Source: Amyloporia xantha
Taxonomy: Eukaryota; Basidiomycota; Agaricomycetes; Polyporales; Adustoporiaceae
Length of the DNA stretch: 64,000 nt
Reading direction: 5' to 3'
NCBI GenBank assembly: GCA_036971615.1
Contig: JAYKKR010000016.1
Location: forward strand, 558,001-622,000
Position 1 is the stretch's first letter. Every line of letters starts with the position of its first letter. The notes below the pieces were generated by a model. The model was not told the DNA's origin. It worked only from the letters and a program-made list of their open reading frames with translations, and made no database searches. Shown piece by piece: positions 46,451-58,487 of the stretch. Position numbers and translations under genes: made by a program.

Positions 46451-47587
46451 GAGTGAGAAATGTAGAGCAGTGGCAGTGGCAACCCTCGTCGAGGATAAGG
46501 ATATATACGAGCCTCGCGGGAAAGTCGCCGTGCTGCGAGAGGATTAGAACCCATCAGTTGACAACGGAGATTACAGGGCTGTAGCAGGACTCGACGACAC
46601 ACGCCCAGATGCAAGGGCGATAGAGAGCGCAGGACAACGTATAAGAACTCTCAGGGTGCCGCAGTTAACCAATCCGACGCAAGCATCAACTCCGAACCCT
46701 GATACATCTTGGCTTTTCTTGGACTGATCGTAGAGATCCCGTTAAGACAAGAAGCCCACTGCAAAGTGCACATGTAATAGCGCTGAGGTAAGCAACGGCG
46801 ACTTGGGGGTCCTCAATTAGTCCATCCCTTGGACTATCGCAGCCTCTGCGTCAGGCCAGATAGCGATGGCAACCAGTTATTCTGCAACATTGGTACTGAA
46901 TATGTCAGGCATCTTGTATCCTATCGTTGACGCAGGTAAGACACATACTTGTTGGACGGCCCGCAGCAGTCCGGCTTGCCGGCATGTCTCTGCAGTGAAG
47001 GAGTGATAGGCCCGTACTTGAAGCATGCCGGGCTCTGCAGAAAAGACTGGGCACACAAACGACAGACAACGGGTCTCGCCTGTGACACACAAGTCAGGCG
47101 TGAGTCGTTGGAAAGAAACCTTGGCGCTGCAAGAGGTAATGCTTACCTTTACAACCCCTGGTGGATAGTTGACCAAATGACCAAATCTTTCATGTGAGCC
47201 ACTACGGAGAGCCCCCCATTCCCCGCCGCAGGCACCAGGGGTATACCAGACATGCAGGCCACACTGATACAGCCATGCAGACAACGCTGTGGGTGGATCC
47301 AGCCCGAATGGAACCTAATTCGTGTGCAATTACCAGCCAGTGGGCCATACCCCATTGGCTGTATCGCGTTTCCTTCATGCTTGCCTTGAACCGTCATGAA
47401 TAGCCCGTTTATGGTGATCCTGATAGTGAATTGGACAGCGACACCGCTAACATAGCCCCACATTAGTATGCCTGCGTAGTGAGAATCAGGCTCTGTCTGG
47501 GCCGCAGAAAACCCGACGCGGTGCAAAGTGGAATCCAACGTGCAGAGTTTTGACAGGCGGTGCCCGGTAATCACATTAGGCGATCAT
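46451..47587. other. Unassigned stretch left of a terminal-repeat element
   Basis: Two overlapping minus-strand open frames (46877-47284 and 47149-47574) have no recognisable domain. No gene supported. Confidence 0.4.
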
Positions 47588-48017
47588 ATACTATGCCTAC
47601 CCAGGCACTCGGCACACCCCCCAAGTCGGCAACCCCGCCATATCACCTTTCAACCTTGTCGATTTCCTTAGTGACTTCATATATACCTAGGTTTTTGTAT
47701 GCCCACTTTCGCATCGAGCTTGAACGAAAGCGAACGGATGAGTTGTTCATGATTCCCTTCTTTTCGAGCAGGTAGGCTGTCTGTCACTCTCGTGAGTCAC
47801 TGGTCCCCAGCGGACTCCAGTCGGACTTTGAATTTCGAATGCCTGTAGACGTTTCTCTGCGTGCTCGATCACAAGCGTGGTTTGAATAGACTACTCTCCA
47901 GCTTGAGAAAGCCGAGCGGACTTCCAAAAGGCGTGCGTTATGTTCCGTGACAAAACCGTTACTTTTGCGTTACTGCCGACTTGGGGGATGTGCCGAGTGC
48001 CTGGGTAGGCATAGTAT
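47588..48017. mobile_element. 430-bp element with 45-bp terminal inverted repeats
   Basis: The left end ATACTATGCCTACCCAGGCA at 47588 continues through CTCGGCACACCCCCCAAGTCGGCA. The right end finishing at 48017 is its reverse complement with a single mismatch over about 44 bases (CACACCC against CACATCC). The interior of about 340 bp has no transposase. The flanks are AT-rich and self-complementary (TAT/ATA), so the target duplication, probably TA, is ambiguous. A recently active non-autonomous DNA transposon is the best reading. Confidence 0.8.
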
Positions 48018-48173
48018 GTGGCAGACAAGCGCCCTGGGATACCAATGACAGCTCGGGCGAATTTCACTTTTTCTCCTTGTCATACAGTCCTGCATAACGA
48101 TCATCTATAGTACAGTACTGGATTGTACACATAACTTCCTGAATTTTGATCTCCTTCGTTCATGCCGGGCGGT

Positions 48174-49976
48174 TTAATATGGTGCTGATTGTGCTTGCTC
48201 TTCCGGCTTGCCAGTGTTCTCCGTCTCAGCAGCAGCGTCCTCTTCGTAGCCCTCGACCTTCATGTCATTCAGACCGAGCTCCTCGTTTTGTTCCCATGCA
48301 CGGTCGTAGGATTCGATCGTCATGTTTGGGTCAGGGTCTGGAGCGTACAGGTTCTGCAGATACGAGTTGGCCAACGGATCGTCGAGGATGATTGTGAAAG
48401 GGTGGTCTGCGTTCTTGACCTATCGCGCACAGCAAAAATGATTTAGGCATTCGAGATCAGAGTAGGACTGATCACACTTACTGCTTTCAGCTTCTTGAGG
48501 AAATTCTCGAAAGCACCGCCGTCCCCATGCGAGTCGCTGGCAGCGAAGACTTTCTCCGACAGCTCTTCGTACACCTGGTCAAGAATACCTTCCAAAGTGG
48601 TGAACCGCCCGCCCAATGTGCCAGCCTGGAGCACCAGATCAATTTCGGGAATGGAAAGACCACAAGTCTCGCTCTAAACAAACACAGTCAGCCTGTCATG
48701 TCAGTGCGCGTTCAAGCGTGATCATTGTACCTTAAGAATATCGCGACTAAGGTCTTCTCTATCCTCAACTTTGAGAGTAATCCGCTTGCCCTGTAGTGAT
48801 ATTGCAGATCCGGACTTGACCTCGTTGTCTCGGTATCCACACCGGTCGCAGTTTGTCGACATAATGAGGATATCCTAATGGACAGCTCTAAGACAGTGAA
48901 AATTTCGTCGGAAGTGGTGCAGCGTACCTTGAAATACGGAATATTCACTTTCTTGATCAATGTATCTAACGGGTGGCCACAGCTCGAACACGTTCCTGGG
49001 AATCTATAAATCTCCTCGTTCTCGCCCTCCAGACCTCCGCCAATCTGCTCTTCTCCTTCACCAGTACCTGCGCCCTCGGCATTTCCTGTCGACGGAGCAG
49101 GAGCTTCCGGCTCGTCTTGTGCAACCAGGCCAAGTTCGACGTTCTGCTCACGCGTGCGGTGATACGTACGCATGTTCCATTTCGGATCTGCCATGCTTCC
49201 CAGGAACTCAATAAACGAATTTCCAGATGGATCATCTAGTCGTATTGTGAAAGGCCGCATGGGCGCGTCCTTTTGTGATGCCTTCTTCGGTCTCACCTCC
49301 CCAGTATCATCTTCCTCGTCATCATCCGCTAGGATCTCCTTGAACCCGTCGATAATGCTCTGCACCTTGGTATAGGCCGCCTCATTTTCTATCCGGCGTA
49401 GAGGTTGATCGGCGCCAAGATCGGCCACAACGTCGCGGAGCAGTCCTTCGATGGTGGTCATCTGTCCACGGGTAGCGGGAATGGTAAGCTCAAATTCTGG
49501 AACTACAACTGTGCCCGTCGAGGATTTGACAATCTGACGATCGAGGTCCTCGCGCGAGAGGACGCGGACCGTGAACACACTACCCTCAGCTATTGTCCAT
49601 GAGAACAGTCAGGCGAAGCCTGATCGTAGAGGAAAACAAAAACGTACGACGGATAGTGCCTGCGGATTGGATCTCGTTATTGGACCAGCCACAGCTCTCG
49701 CAGCGGAAAGACATGACTACCACTTCATGGAAGAAAGGTATTGAAGTCAGAAGAAGTCTGGTGACGCCCTGTGCAGGAGAGTTAACAACATTCAGTCGTC
49801 TGTGTAAGTGTGCACACCTGTTCACCGCATTTCATACACAAAGACTCTATTTCCTGCACCGGTCTATCGTCATCGTCTGCCGCGGCTTCTCCTCCAATAG
49901 GCTTGTCATTTTCAGGGAGGTTCTCTGTCGCATCTGCGACCGAACCAATGGATGGAAACAGGTTTGGGTTCGACAT
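48174..49976 (-). CDS. ZPR1: ZPR1 zinc-finger protein
   Basis: Zpr1 is a conserved chaperone-like protein for eEF1A biogenesis that shuttles to the nucleus. The start [19 protein letters not shown] at 49976 precedes an acidic linker ([16 protein letters not shown]). The gene has the family's duplicated layout. First C4 finger: CMKCGEQ then [16 protein letters not shown], with [18 protein letters not shown] between, then a beta/alpha domain ([20 protein letters not shown]). Second finger: CSSCGHP then [16 protein letters not shown], followed by [20 protein letters not shown] and [20 protein letters not shown]. The C-terminus is acidic ([15 protein letters not shown]). About six introns. It ends at 48174, about 160 bp from the inverted-repeat element. 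Confidence 0.94.
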
Positions 49977-50235
49977 GTAGATCAGTCTAATATTTTTCTT
50001 CAGGTAATTGAGTCGTCGGGTAGATAACGGTGCGAGAGGGATGGCGATGAAGTTAAGAAATACGGAGCAGACATCTCGAATGAAGTTCCGTCCATTTCTC
50101 GGAATTTCAAGGTCACGATCGCGATTGGGTCACGTGTCCGCAAAAAGCCAAGCGCGCATTGCGAGGGTGTTCGAGTCGTGGACGCGTTCTTTCATCTACC
50201 TCTACATTGTTGTTTCATTTCACGCTCATATTGCG

Positions 50236-51786
50236 ATGTATTCAAGCGTATCATATCCATCCAACGTCAATAACGGCGCGTCCCAAGACGCCCGCCCCGG
50301 CTTTCCCCATTCTCACTCTCACCCAGCCCACCAAGGCTCTGGATTCAGTGTTGCGGGCATGTCCAACCCTGGGGTCTCACACAGCCCGAGCCTGCGAGGG
50401 AGCGCTCTGGGTGGCGGATCACTTGGTATGGGCTCTCCACTCGGTGAGAGTTTGTCACAGTCGAGAAGCCATTACCAACCGGGGTATTTGATGGTAAGCG
50501 CCAGTTACTATCATGGTGGCTAGGTTCCGTGACAATGTACGTTTCTGACGCGCGTCTGATCAGTCCGTGAACCAAAACAACGTATGTCGATTAATGTAGT
50601 CAATGCGGCGTCCATATCTTGACCATGCGGTGCAGGCGCTGCAACAGGGCGGTCAACGCCACGAAGAGGCACCTATAGTGCAGACCAAGGCAAAATTGAA
50701 CCACTCTTTTGCGGGAGGCGCAGCTTCGGATTTTGGAATGGATTCAATGTTTGAGAGCTCACGGTACGCATTTTCGTCACCCTGCGTGATGTGTGCCGAC
50801 CTGACCTCGATGTATAGGCAGAGGTCAAGACAAACGCTGGCAGACGAGGATGCTCCCCCAACAAACTCGGTGAATGACATTGTCAACGAAGTATACCCTG
50901 ACTCGGGTGCATCACGCTATTCGTTACGAGTGCGATCCATTCTCTGCTATATTGCACGTCGCCTCAGCTAATGAACTGTAGAATTCGACTTTCGACTCCT
51001 CATCAAGTCGTACATCGCTCTTCCGCTCTTCACACCCGTCTACGCCGAAACCTTCCGCACCGACTACTCAGCCTACGACACAGCCTCTTTTTGTGGTTAT
51101 TTTTGGCTATCCCCCAGACAAATACAGTGTAACCGTCGAATATTTCCGATCACTCGGCGAGACTACGGAACCCGAACAGAACACAGAAATCTTCAATTGT
51201 TTCCGCATAGGATATATGAACCCTGCGGAGGCCATGAGAGCGATGCGTAAGAATGGAGAAGTATTGGGTGGCTCTTGGATGGTCGGGATCAAGTGGGCGG
51301 TACGTGTCTCGATTCTTCGTGCTACTGCGTCCAAAAAGGATGTGGTACGGCTCACGAGTTCTAACCATGTTTTTTTTTCGATAGGATCCGGCACAAGCAG
51401 AAGCCCTCCTAGGTTCTTCCATAGCCAGAGGCCCTTTGCAATCACCGGAACTTCGCCCTGTCAACTCTGATGCGGTGCTGTCGAGTTCTGCGTCTGGTAA
51501 TCTGGGCATATTCTCTTCGTCTTCCCGCATGAGCGTCGATGAACCTGGGTTTGGGCGTACACCACCGGGGCCATCTACTCCAACGCCCACCGTAGGCACA
51601 CCCATTAGGCTGGCGCCTTCTGTGGCGGCGTTCCGCAAGCAAGGTGGGGGCGGGGTGGCATCCGGACCTCCACAGAAGGCGCAAAGTGGACACGGCATGC
51701 AGAGTGCATTTGCTACAGGGGCTGTTTCCCAATCGCCGAGCAAAGGCGTGCTGGAGCAAGTATCTGATTTAATTTTCGGGTGGTAG
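50236..51786 (+). CDS. Nucleoporin Nup53/Nup35 type (MPPN RRM-like domain)
   Basis: A linker nucleoporin of the nuclear pore inner ring. The start MYSSVSYPSNVNNG at 50236 opens a disordered Ser/Gly/His-rich region (GSALGGGSLGMGSPLGES). After NDIVNEVYPD and a Ser/Thr-rich stretch comes the RRM-like MPPN domain: LFVVIFGYPPDKYSVTVEYF, RSLGETTEPE, NTEIFNCFRIGYMNPAEAMR and NGEVLGGSWMVGIKWA. The C-terminal half has FG-like or Pro-rich linkers and ends in LEQVSDLIFGW, the amphipathic helix with terminal tryptophan that binds membrane in Nup53 proteins. About four introns, the last just after KWA. Divergent from ZPR1, with 259 bp between starts. Confidence 0.9.
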
Positions 51787-52276
51787 GGACTAGGGTTTTT
51801 TTCTGGACCGTGTGGTTGTTTCATATGCTGCTATATGTGATAGCCTATGCGGAGACATTTTATATACGATGAGCTGCTGTTAGCGGCCTACTAGGATTCC
51901 TCGCACGAATTCGAGAGCGAAATTCGGGACATCATCGACGTCTGATGATCTGGATGAGATCAAGTCTAAAGCACGTGGCGCTTTTTGATCGAGGATGTGA
52001 TGCTTATTGATCGAATTCGAAAGTTGTCCTGGATTCGAGGCTTGAGGCTTGAGGCTTGAAGCTTGAGCATCGAGTCAAGTCGAACTAGCAAGCGCTAAGG
52101 TATCAGGATTTTTAAGTGTTCAACGTCTCCGATCGACATCTCGTCACAGAAAATAGATTTGGGGGCCCTGAATCTGTATGTGAGTCGATGATCACTGCAT
52201 GCTCGAGACATTGACCAAGTCGTTCTGGCATGGAATTATAGTGAACGGAGTCGTCTTATCCAGATCTTTATTTGAT
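51787..52276. repeat. Intergenic with a short GAGGCTT tandem repeat
   Basis: At about 52037-52067 GAGGCTT is repeated nearly four times (the last copies diverge to GAAGCTT). The rest is the 3' flank of the nucleoporin and the promoter of the peptidase. Confidence 0.55.
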
Positions 52277-54525
52277 ATGTCCAAACTCACCATCGAGGAG
52301 GTCATTTCGGCCGACGTTCTATCCGATTTAAAGCTATCCAAGGATGCGTCCCACGTTGTATATTGCGTGCGTCCACATTACAAGTCGGGAGAGCACCTCA
52401 CTTCCGCTTTGTGGACAGCAGAGACTTCGGTCGAAGCTTCTGCTCGCAAGCTTACTGTCGGTACTTTCAATGATCATCTTCCCTGCTTCCATCCAACATC
52501 GCCGGACATCTACTTCTTGTCTGATCGTCACAAGGCAGGCGGTTCAGCACACTTATACACCCTCCCCATTAGTGCCGCATCGGATGAGGAACCGGAGTCT
52601 ATCGCACCCTTGGATGATTCAGAGGCTGTTTCGACCTTTTCGATCTCTCCTGATGGCCACTACATTGCATTCATTAGCCAGAGAAAGACACGTGAGCCGG
52701 GCGCGAAGGAGATTATTTCTGTGTGGAGAGAAAAGAAAGAGTTGGGCAGGCTGTGTCTCATTGACCTGCGGAAGGCTGATGGACCGTAAGTCCTAGCACA
52801 TCAACCGCCCGCTTGTGTCTGATCTCTTTTCTGATATGTATGAGCAGGATACGCACATTAGTATCGGTAGATGCCCACGTGGATTCATTCTCCTGGAGGC
52901 CTGATAGCTCTTCCATCATTTATCGTCTCTGCAGCCACCCTGATGTAGAGAGTACGGAACATCCTGTGACAGAAGCGGTTGTCTCTCTTGCGAACGGAGA
53001 CGAACCGGGTGCCTTTGTGCATCCTCAACTTCCTGGCAGTGCAACCATTTGGAGGGAGACCGACGACTTGATCTTCCTCCAAGATACATGTATCGCATTT
53101 CTCTCGTCCCGCTCTCTGTGGATGCGAGAGCGTGCTGGATCTGCGCCTGCCCACTTGAAATATGGAGAGACTGAAGATGCAGTCACTGTCGTTGATCTCG
53201 GCGTCAAGTCACAATACGCTGTCGAAGTCGCATCCGACTTGCAGAGTAGGTTCGATGTCTTCGATGCAGATCATACGTCATTCGTTGCGCTCGAAACCTT
53301 GGATGATAGTATCTCAAAGTGGGACATGAAGCGCGTGGGTGAGCGCTACGTGTTCGTCGCCTTCCGCAGCTCAGGCGTCAGAGGTGAGCCACTGGATCTT
53401 TGGTCCGGAGAGACACAAGGGGGGAAGAAGGGCGTACTGTCGAAAAAGCTATCGTCCCATCATGATTGGTTGTCTCCGGGCCAAGCTTCCCTCACACAAC
53501 CCTTTTATTGGACGGGTACGGATGGACAGAGTCTGCAGGGTGTCATATCGTATCCGAAAGGGACAGAACTGCGGAAGCTACCCACTGTTGTAGTGCCGCA
53601 CGGGGGACCACTCGCGTACATAGCATTTTCCGTTGCTACGCTGGTGTCACTGCATAATGCTCACTCGATGTGCACAGCCGGGACACGTTGAGCCTTTCTT
53701 TCGGTGATTACATGTCCGCAACTGCGCATCTTGCTAAGTGGCTGACCCATTAGCACGGTTGTTCAGAAGACTGGAGTTGGCGTCAGCTGCTAGCATCCCG
53801 AGGCTATCTAGTCCTTTCGCCCAACTATAGGGGTAGTACGTCACGCGTTGACTCTCTCGACTCCTGCTTGCTCTTACTATTTTGAAACTGGCAGGTATAG
53901 GCCGTGGCAATGCCTTCGTTAGGCCGGCAAATGGGGGTATGGGAACCTTGGACTGGGAAGACGTGCAAACGATGATCGACGCGGGCATCTCACAAGGATT
54001 GGTCGACCCCGACCGACTCGCAATTGCAGGGCATAGCCAAGGTGGCTTCCTCGCTGCATGGGGCTGTACTAGACCCAACAGCATTTTCAAAGTAGGCGTT
54101 ATCAGTGCGGGCGTGACGGACTGGGGTCTCCTGGCTGCCACGTCTGATTTGCCAGAATATGAGGTCAGTGATCACGTACTCTTAGATCTTCTACACGAAG
54201 GCCGTTGTATTGACCCTGCTAGCAGACTCTCTTGGGAGGTGGAGCACCATGGTCGTCTGGCCCGCCTATGTATCGCAATGGCAGTCCGATCAAGGATTGC
54301 AAGAACGTCCGAGCGCCACTTCTCTTTCTGCATGGCAAGGAGGACAAACGAGTACCCCTTACACAAGCGATTGCTCTCCTGCGCGGCGTGGAACGTGAGG
54401 CCGATGGTTGTCCGAAGCCCACGCTAGTAATCTACCCGCGTGAAGAGCACATCTTCAAGGAGCGTGGCAATGCAGAGGATGTTCTGCACCGCTTGATCGC
54501 GCATATTGATACCTATTTACAGTGA
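52277..54525 (+). CDS. S9 serine peptidase (acylaminoacyl-peptidase-like)
   Basis: A cytosolic prolyl-oligopeptidase-family enzyme (S9C), probably removing acylated N-terminal residues or cleaving dipeptides. The start MSKLTIEEVISADVLSDLKL at 52277 is followed by a beta-propeller region with FSISPDGHYIAFISQR, VDSFSWRPDSSSI and similar repeats. The catalytic domain has LPTVVVPHGGPLA, ASRGYLVLSPNYRG, RGNAFVRP, the nucleophile AGHSQGGFLAAW, the acid HGKEDKRVP and the histidine YPREEHIFKE, so the triad is complete. It ends at 54525. Around 53632-53748 (between HGGPLA/RDTLSLSF and EDWSWRQLLAS) canonical introns leave the frames one base apart, so either an unusual splice or a one-base indel is present. 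Elsewhere the phases agree. Confidence 0.87.
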
Positions 54526-55568
54526 ATCCAATACACCTAGGTGGAGAATATCACCGGTCAAATAGGCATGTAGTGCTTTAATCTTTTTTCTCTGGCTCAG
54601 CAACACTACCGTCTTCTTTGGCTCCCATTGCAAGATACTTGATTCGGTGTAACCTTGCATCTGTTTCCCTCCCTTTGGCAACAGAGTCCTTCTACTTTCC
54701 TTGCCTTCGAGCCCATATAGGTGGGTCATGTGGGCTGGCTCTTACCTTGGAACCTGAGCTTCATACCCTCCTAATCTGCACTAGCTTTAGTAAAAGTTGT
54801 CTCAGACGTGCCGAGGACAAGCTCGTAGCCGCCGCCGCCGTAATTCTTTTCCCGACGCACTTATAATGTTCAAACATCATTCGCCGCGTACATGTGCAAT
54901 CTACCTATCGCATCGGCGAGCAGGGGCAAAAAGACACGACTGGGCCTATCCAGGATCAGATGCAAAGCTGTTCGAAATCCAATAACGGCCAGCAGACACA
55001 CTACCATACATGAAGCAATTGAAGACAATCTGCGTGCTGTTCCTGCTTTTATATAAACAATGGTTGCACATCCACTTGTTGCGTCAGAGTAGCTTGCCTC
55101 AATATGCTTAGTGGGGTCACTCACACTGCGTCTGCATCATACTTCTATGTGCTTGGTGTCCTGTAGCATGAATCATCTCTGGGTGCAACTGATAAATCAC
55201 GGAGAGGGTTACGGTGGAATGCAAGTGTAAGTAGAATAACAAAGTCCGGGGGAATGCTTGACATTCCCAGATCACAGAGTCATCGAAATGGAAGTATTGC
55301 CCTGAGATTTCGTTTTCATATTTCGAACAATCAGCTGATCGCAGGTCAACGGAAAGGCGACACACGGCACAGTCACGAGTTGCAGAAGTAGGAAACGACT
55401 CGGAAAGCGAGCGCGCAGGAAAGAAGCGAAAGAATATTAGGACCTATGAACTGTGTCCGGAGGGCTGAGGGCTTGCTTTGAAACCTAAGGGACTGTCACT
55501 CAGATCACATTATACCGAGCAATGCATCAAATGAAGTCGAACGGTGAGTAAGAAAGTGACTGTAGGAC
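54526..55568. other. Unassigned stretch
   Basis: A short GCC-type run (about 54829-54840) and open frames without recognisable domains. No gene supported. Confidence 0.4.
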
Positions 55569-56156
55569 ATGCAAAAAGTCATCTGGGGGATGCATCACTA
55601 CATGCACGAAGACGCACGGCGACGATTCACTTTCGTATTGACTGCGGAGAACGCAGACATGAGGGTGTGGTTCTGCAGCCGGGCTGATATATTGGCCACC
55701 AAGTCATTCGATTTCATCGAGGTAAGTACTGGGAAAGTAACTATGATAAGTCTGCCAATAATCGCACATATAGAACCATTAGAGTGCAAGGAGTTGACGG
55801 AACAGTGAGGACATACAAGACCGTTCAAGACGCTCAAACTACTGGCAGATATAGGTGCGAACGCCCTTCGCGGGAGAGGAACTCGAGTGTGGCTGGTCAA
55901 GCAACTTGACAAGAACGGGAATGAGATTGGAGACTGCGTCGTCCTCAAAGATTGCTGGATTGACAACGACAGGATGAGGGAAGGAGAAATCATGAGCAGG
56001 ATTCGAGAAGAGAGCGAGGGGCTGCAGATGGTGGTGTGTCATGGAGACGTCCATCTCGAGGTGGCCGACGGAAAGGAAGTGGTCGACAATACGTGGAAGG
56101 GTGTGATGGAGAAAGCGGGCAGTTTCCAAGTTCAGTTACTGCCTGTAGACGGCGTC
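55569..56156 (+). pseudogene. FunK1-type fungal kinase fragment (N-terminal part)
   Basis: Shows the N-terminal signature of FunK1 fungal protein kinases: HYMHEDARRRFTFVLTAENA, DMRVWFCSRADILATKSFDF, then TYKTV, LLADIGANALRGRGTRVWLV, GDCVVLKDCWIDNDRMREGE and IMSRIREE. An intron follows DFIE at 55722. Near 55815-55835 the frame changes by one base between TYKTVQ and TLKLLADIG, with no splice explanation. After about 56100 similarity to FunK1 stops before any kinase catalytic motif (no HRD or DFG), so the gene is both frameshifted and truncated. The flanking sequence beyond is a different, mobile-looking gene. Confidence 0.65.
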
Positions 56157-56467
56157 AGAGTCGCCCGCGTTTCGAGTCGTAACGTTCACCTTATTCAGTG
56201 TCTTGCCTTCGACTTCACGTTGCCTCCTTTCGTCTTTTGCATCGATACCGTCGTGTCGTGTTTCTCGCTCTGTGTCCTGTTGGCCGTCGGGTGAACTCGA
56301 CAGCCGCGTTATTCTCATCTCTCTAAGCCTCAAATTCTCGCCGCAGGTTATACTTGCAGCGCAGACCGAACTTGCATTCCCTCTTCTTTACAAGTGCTTG
56401 TTGCTCTTTCTGTCTCTGTCTCGATTATCAAACGGACTTTGTGGGCCCTCTAGTTGACCAGCTAACT

Positions 56468-58429
56468 ATGGGGAAGCGCTTGAAAATGACAGACGAAGAG
56501 GTACGTCTGTATCGAGTCGGTTTAGCCGCGCTTTCTTTATACTCTTGTCTTTTAGCGGCGCGCGCACCAGGACGAGTTGCGGAGCGCTCGAAACAGGCGA
56601 TATCACGCCAAGCGCATTGCTCAAAAAGAGTCAGTGTGCTTTATTTTGGTGTTGAATGTCTATTCACTCATGGTACTAGCACCAATCCCGAGGTTGCCGA
56701 ATCTCTTCGCAGGCGAGCAGAGGCAAATCGACTGTACAGGCGGCGTATCAAGTGAGTTGTTGTGCTGTCGGTGATCTATATCTGTGCTGATTTGTATTGC
56801 AGGGCAGAACAACGACAGTCCCAAGGCCTAACCCATGAGCATAACAGGCAGCTGGACCAGGATCTCTCTGCACACACATCAACCACTCCTGTGCTGGCTT
56901 CTGCTGATGAACTTCCACGTGCTGGTCCTTCTCAGTTGTCCACGCTCTTGCCTGTTTGCCCCCCGCTAGACGCAGACTCTGGTCAGGTAGTCATCGCACC
57001 TGCAGTGAACATCCCATTTGATCCATCATCTGCCCTTCCACCCCCTCCGGAATTGGCTCGTCATATATCAGACTCCTCTATTAACTCACCCCAATTTGTA
57101 TTTGGCTCTTTGCCGACCCAAGGGCTCTGTTCGCAACCATTCCTGCCCAGGCTTGAGCGACCATCTCATTGTTCACATCCTCATGTCCCGATCATTCAGC
57201 AATCCATGTTGTTTCCCAATGGCACTAGTCAGCTGCTGGAAGGGCATGATGTACATGGCTCCCTAAATGACACTGTTTCTAGTTCTGCCTGTGCCCTGCC
57301 TGCTGAATGCTTGCCAGCTGCTTCCCTGCATGGAGAGGAAGAGTTTGACCTGTTTGCACCCACACCACCTGGTACTACCCACACACCCATCCTGTATTTG
57401 CCAGAGCGAACAGATTGTGCTATACAATACTCGCCACCCATGCATACAGAAAGTACCCCTCAGCTACCTTTGCAGCACCCTGAGTATGACTTGCTTCCGC
57501 AAGACTTCAGTCTGTTGTCATTGGCTTGTATATTTCCAAACTCCTCAGATGGTGCAACACAGACAGAACCTGTCTTGCCCCAGACTTCCTCTGTTGCCAT
57601 ACAAACCCTAGTGACTGAGTTTGAACACCATGTTAGCATGCAAACCAGTCCCATTGTCTCTCGACCACCACTTCAAGATGCGAGCACTTCTCCCATTGTG
57701 TTCAACCCTGGTGGCTCCATCATTTTTCCAGATCCTCCATTGTGGCCAGACCAGGCTGATTTGTTGCATCTTTCTCCTCTTCATAACCTTCCTTCATTGG
57801 AGGTGTCTCAATCTTGGGATTCATCACAGATTCATGATGATACTCCTTGCATGCCATATTCTGTCTTGCCATCAGCCGAGCCATCCCACCCCTGTTCCCC
57901 TCTGAGTGAACTCACCCCTGAGCCTCCATCTCCTGGAGCTGTGCCTGCACCTCCACCCTTGATCAACCTCAGTGAAGGCTTACTTGGTGTGCAGGTACCT
58001 GCCACAGCTGGCACAGTTGACTGGGCTGCAGGGTACAAGACTGTCCTTCCTGCTGTTCTTGATGAGAATGGCAACAACTATGCTACTTCTGATGTACTCT
58101 TGGTTCAATTCCTTGCTCAACACCCAGAATGTGTCCCGGGTTCACACCTTGCCGACTTTCCTGATCCTACTGCCCACCCCAGAGAGATTGTAGCATCTAT
58201 TCGGGAGGCTATGTCCAAAGGCAGGCCAGCTGTCTTGCGCACATATTATAAAGATGCAGAGGGTTTTGAGATGACACTGGAGGGTCTAGAGATGGAATTT
58301 GGGGTGTCACCTGGCATGCGTGTGGACATTCATGGTATTGCTTCTCCTCCATTGTGTTTCTTTGTGCTCACTTCTTTTTTAATAATGCACCTGGGACTTG
58401 TATTAGTATGTGTTCAAAACAGTAGGTAG
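56468..58429 (+). CDS. 3'-truncated JmjC-like / mobile-family protein
   Basis: Exons at 56468-56500, about 56555-56628, 56713-56751 and from 56804 join in consistent phases. They start MGKRLKMTDEE, then a very basic stretch RRAHQDELRSARNRRYHAKR and RAEANRLYRRRIKAEQR, perhaps DNA-binding. A long low-complexity middle (Pro, Ser, Gln-rich, with quasi-repeats such as AIQTLVTEFEHHVSMQTSP) leads to a folded C-terminal segment: VDWAAGYKTVLPAVLDENG, FLAQHPECVPGSHLADFPDP, EIVASIREAMSKGRPAVLRT and MEFGVSPGMRVDIHG. This layout resembles expanded Agaricomycete JmjC/cupin-like proteins that travel with transposons. The expected rest of the cupin domain is missing downstream: the frame ends in a poorly conserved tail, probably by entering an intron (CATG-gtattg, near 58335). 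Base use is less GC-rich than in neighbours. Confidence 0.5.
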
Positions 58430-58487
58430 TTATCTTTTAATCTGACCCAGCACAACTCATGATTTGTTTATATTAAACAACATGTGG

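Noticed and set aside
46877..47574. Two overlapping minus-strand open frames
   Set aside because: They overlap in different frames and show no conserved motif; neither is convincing as a gene.
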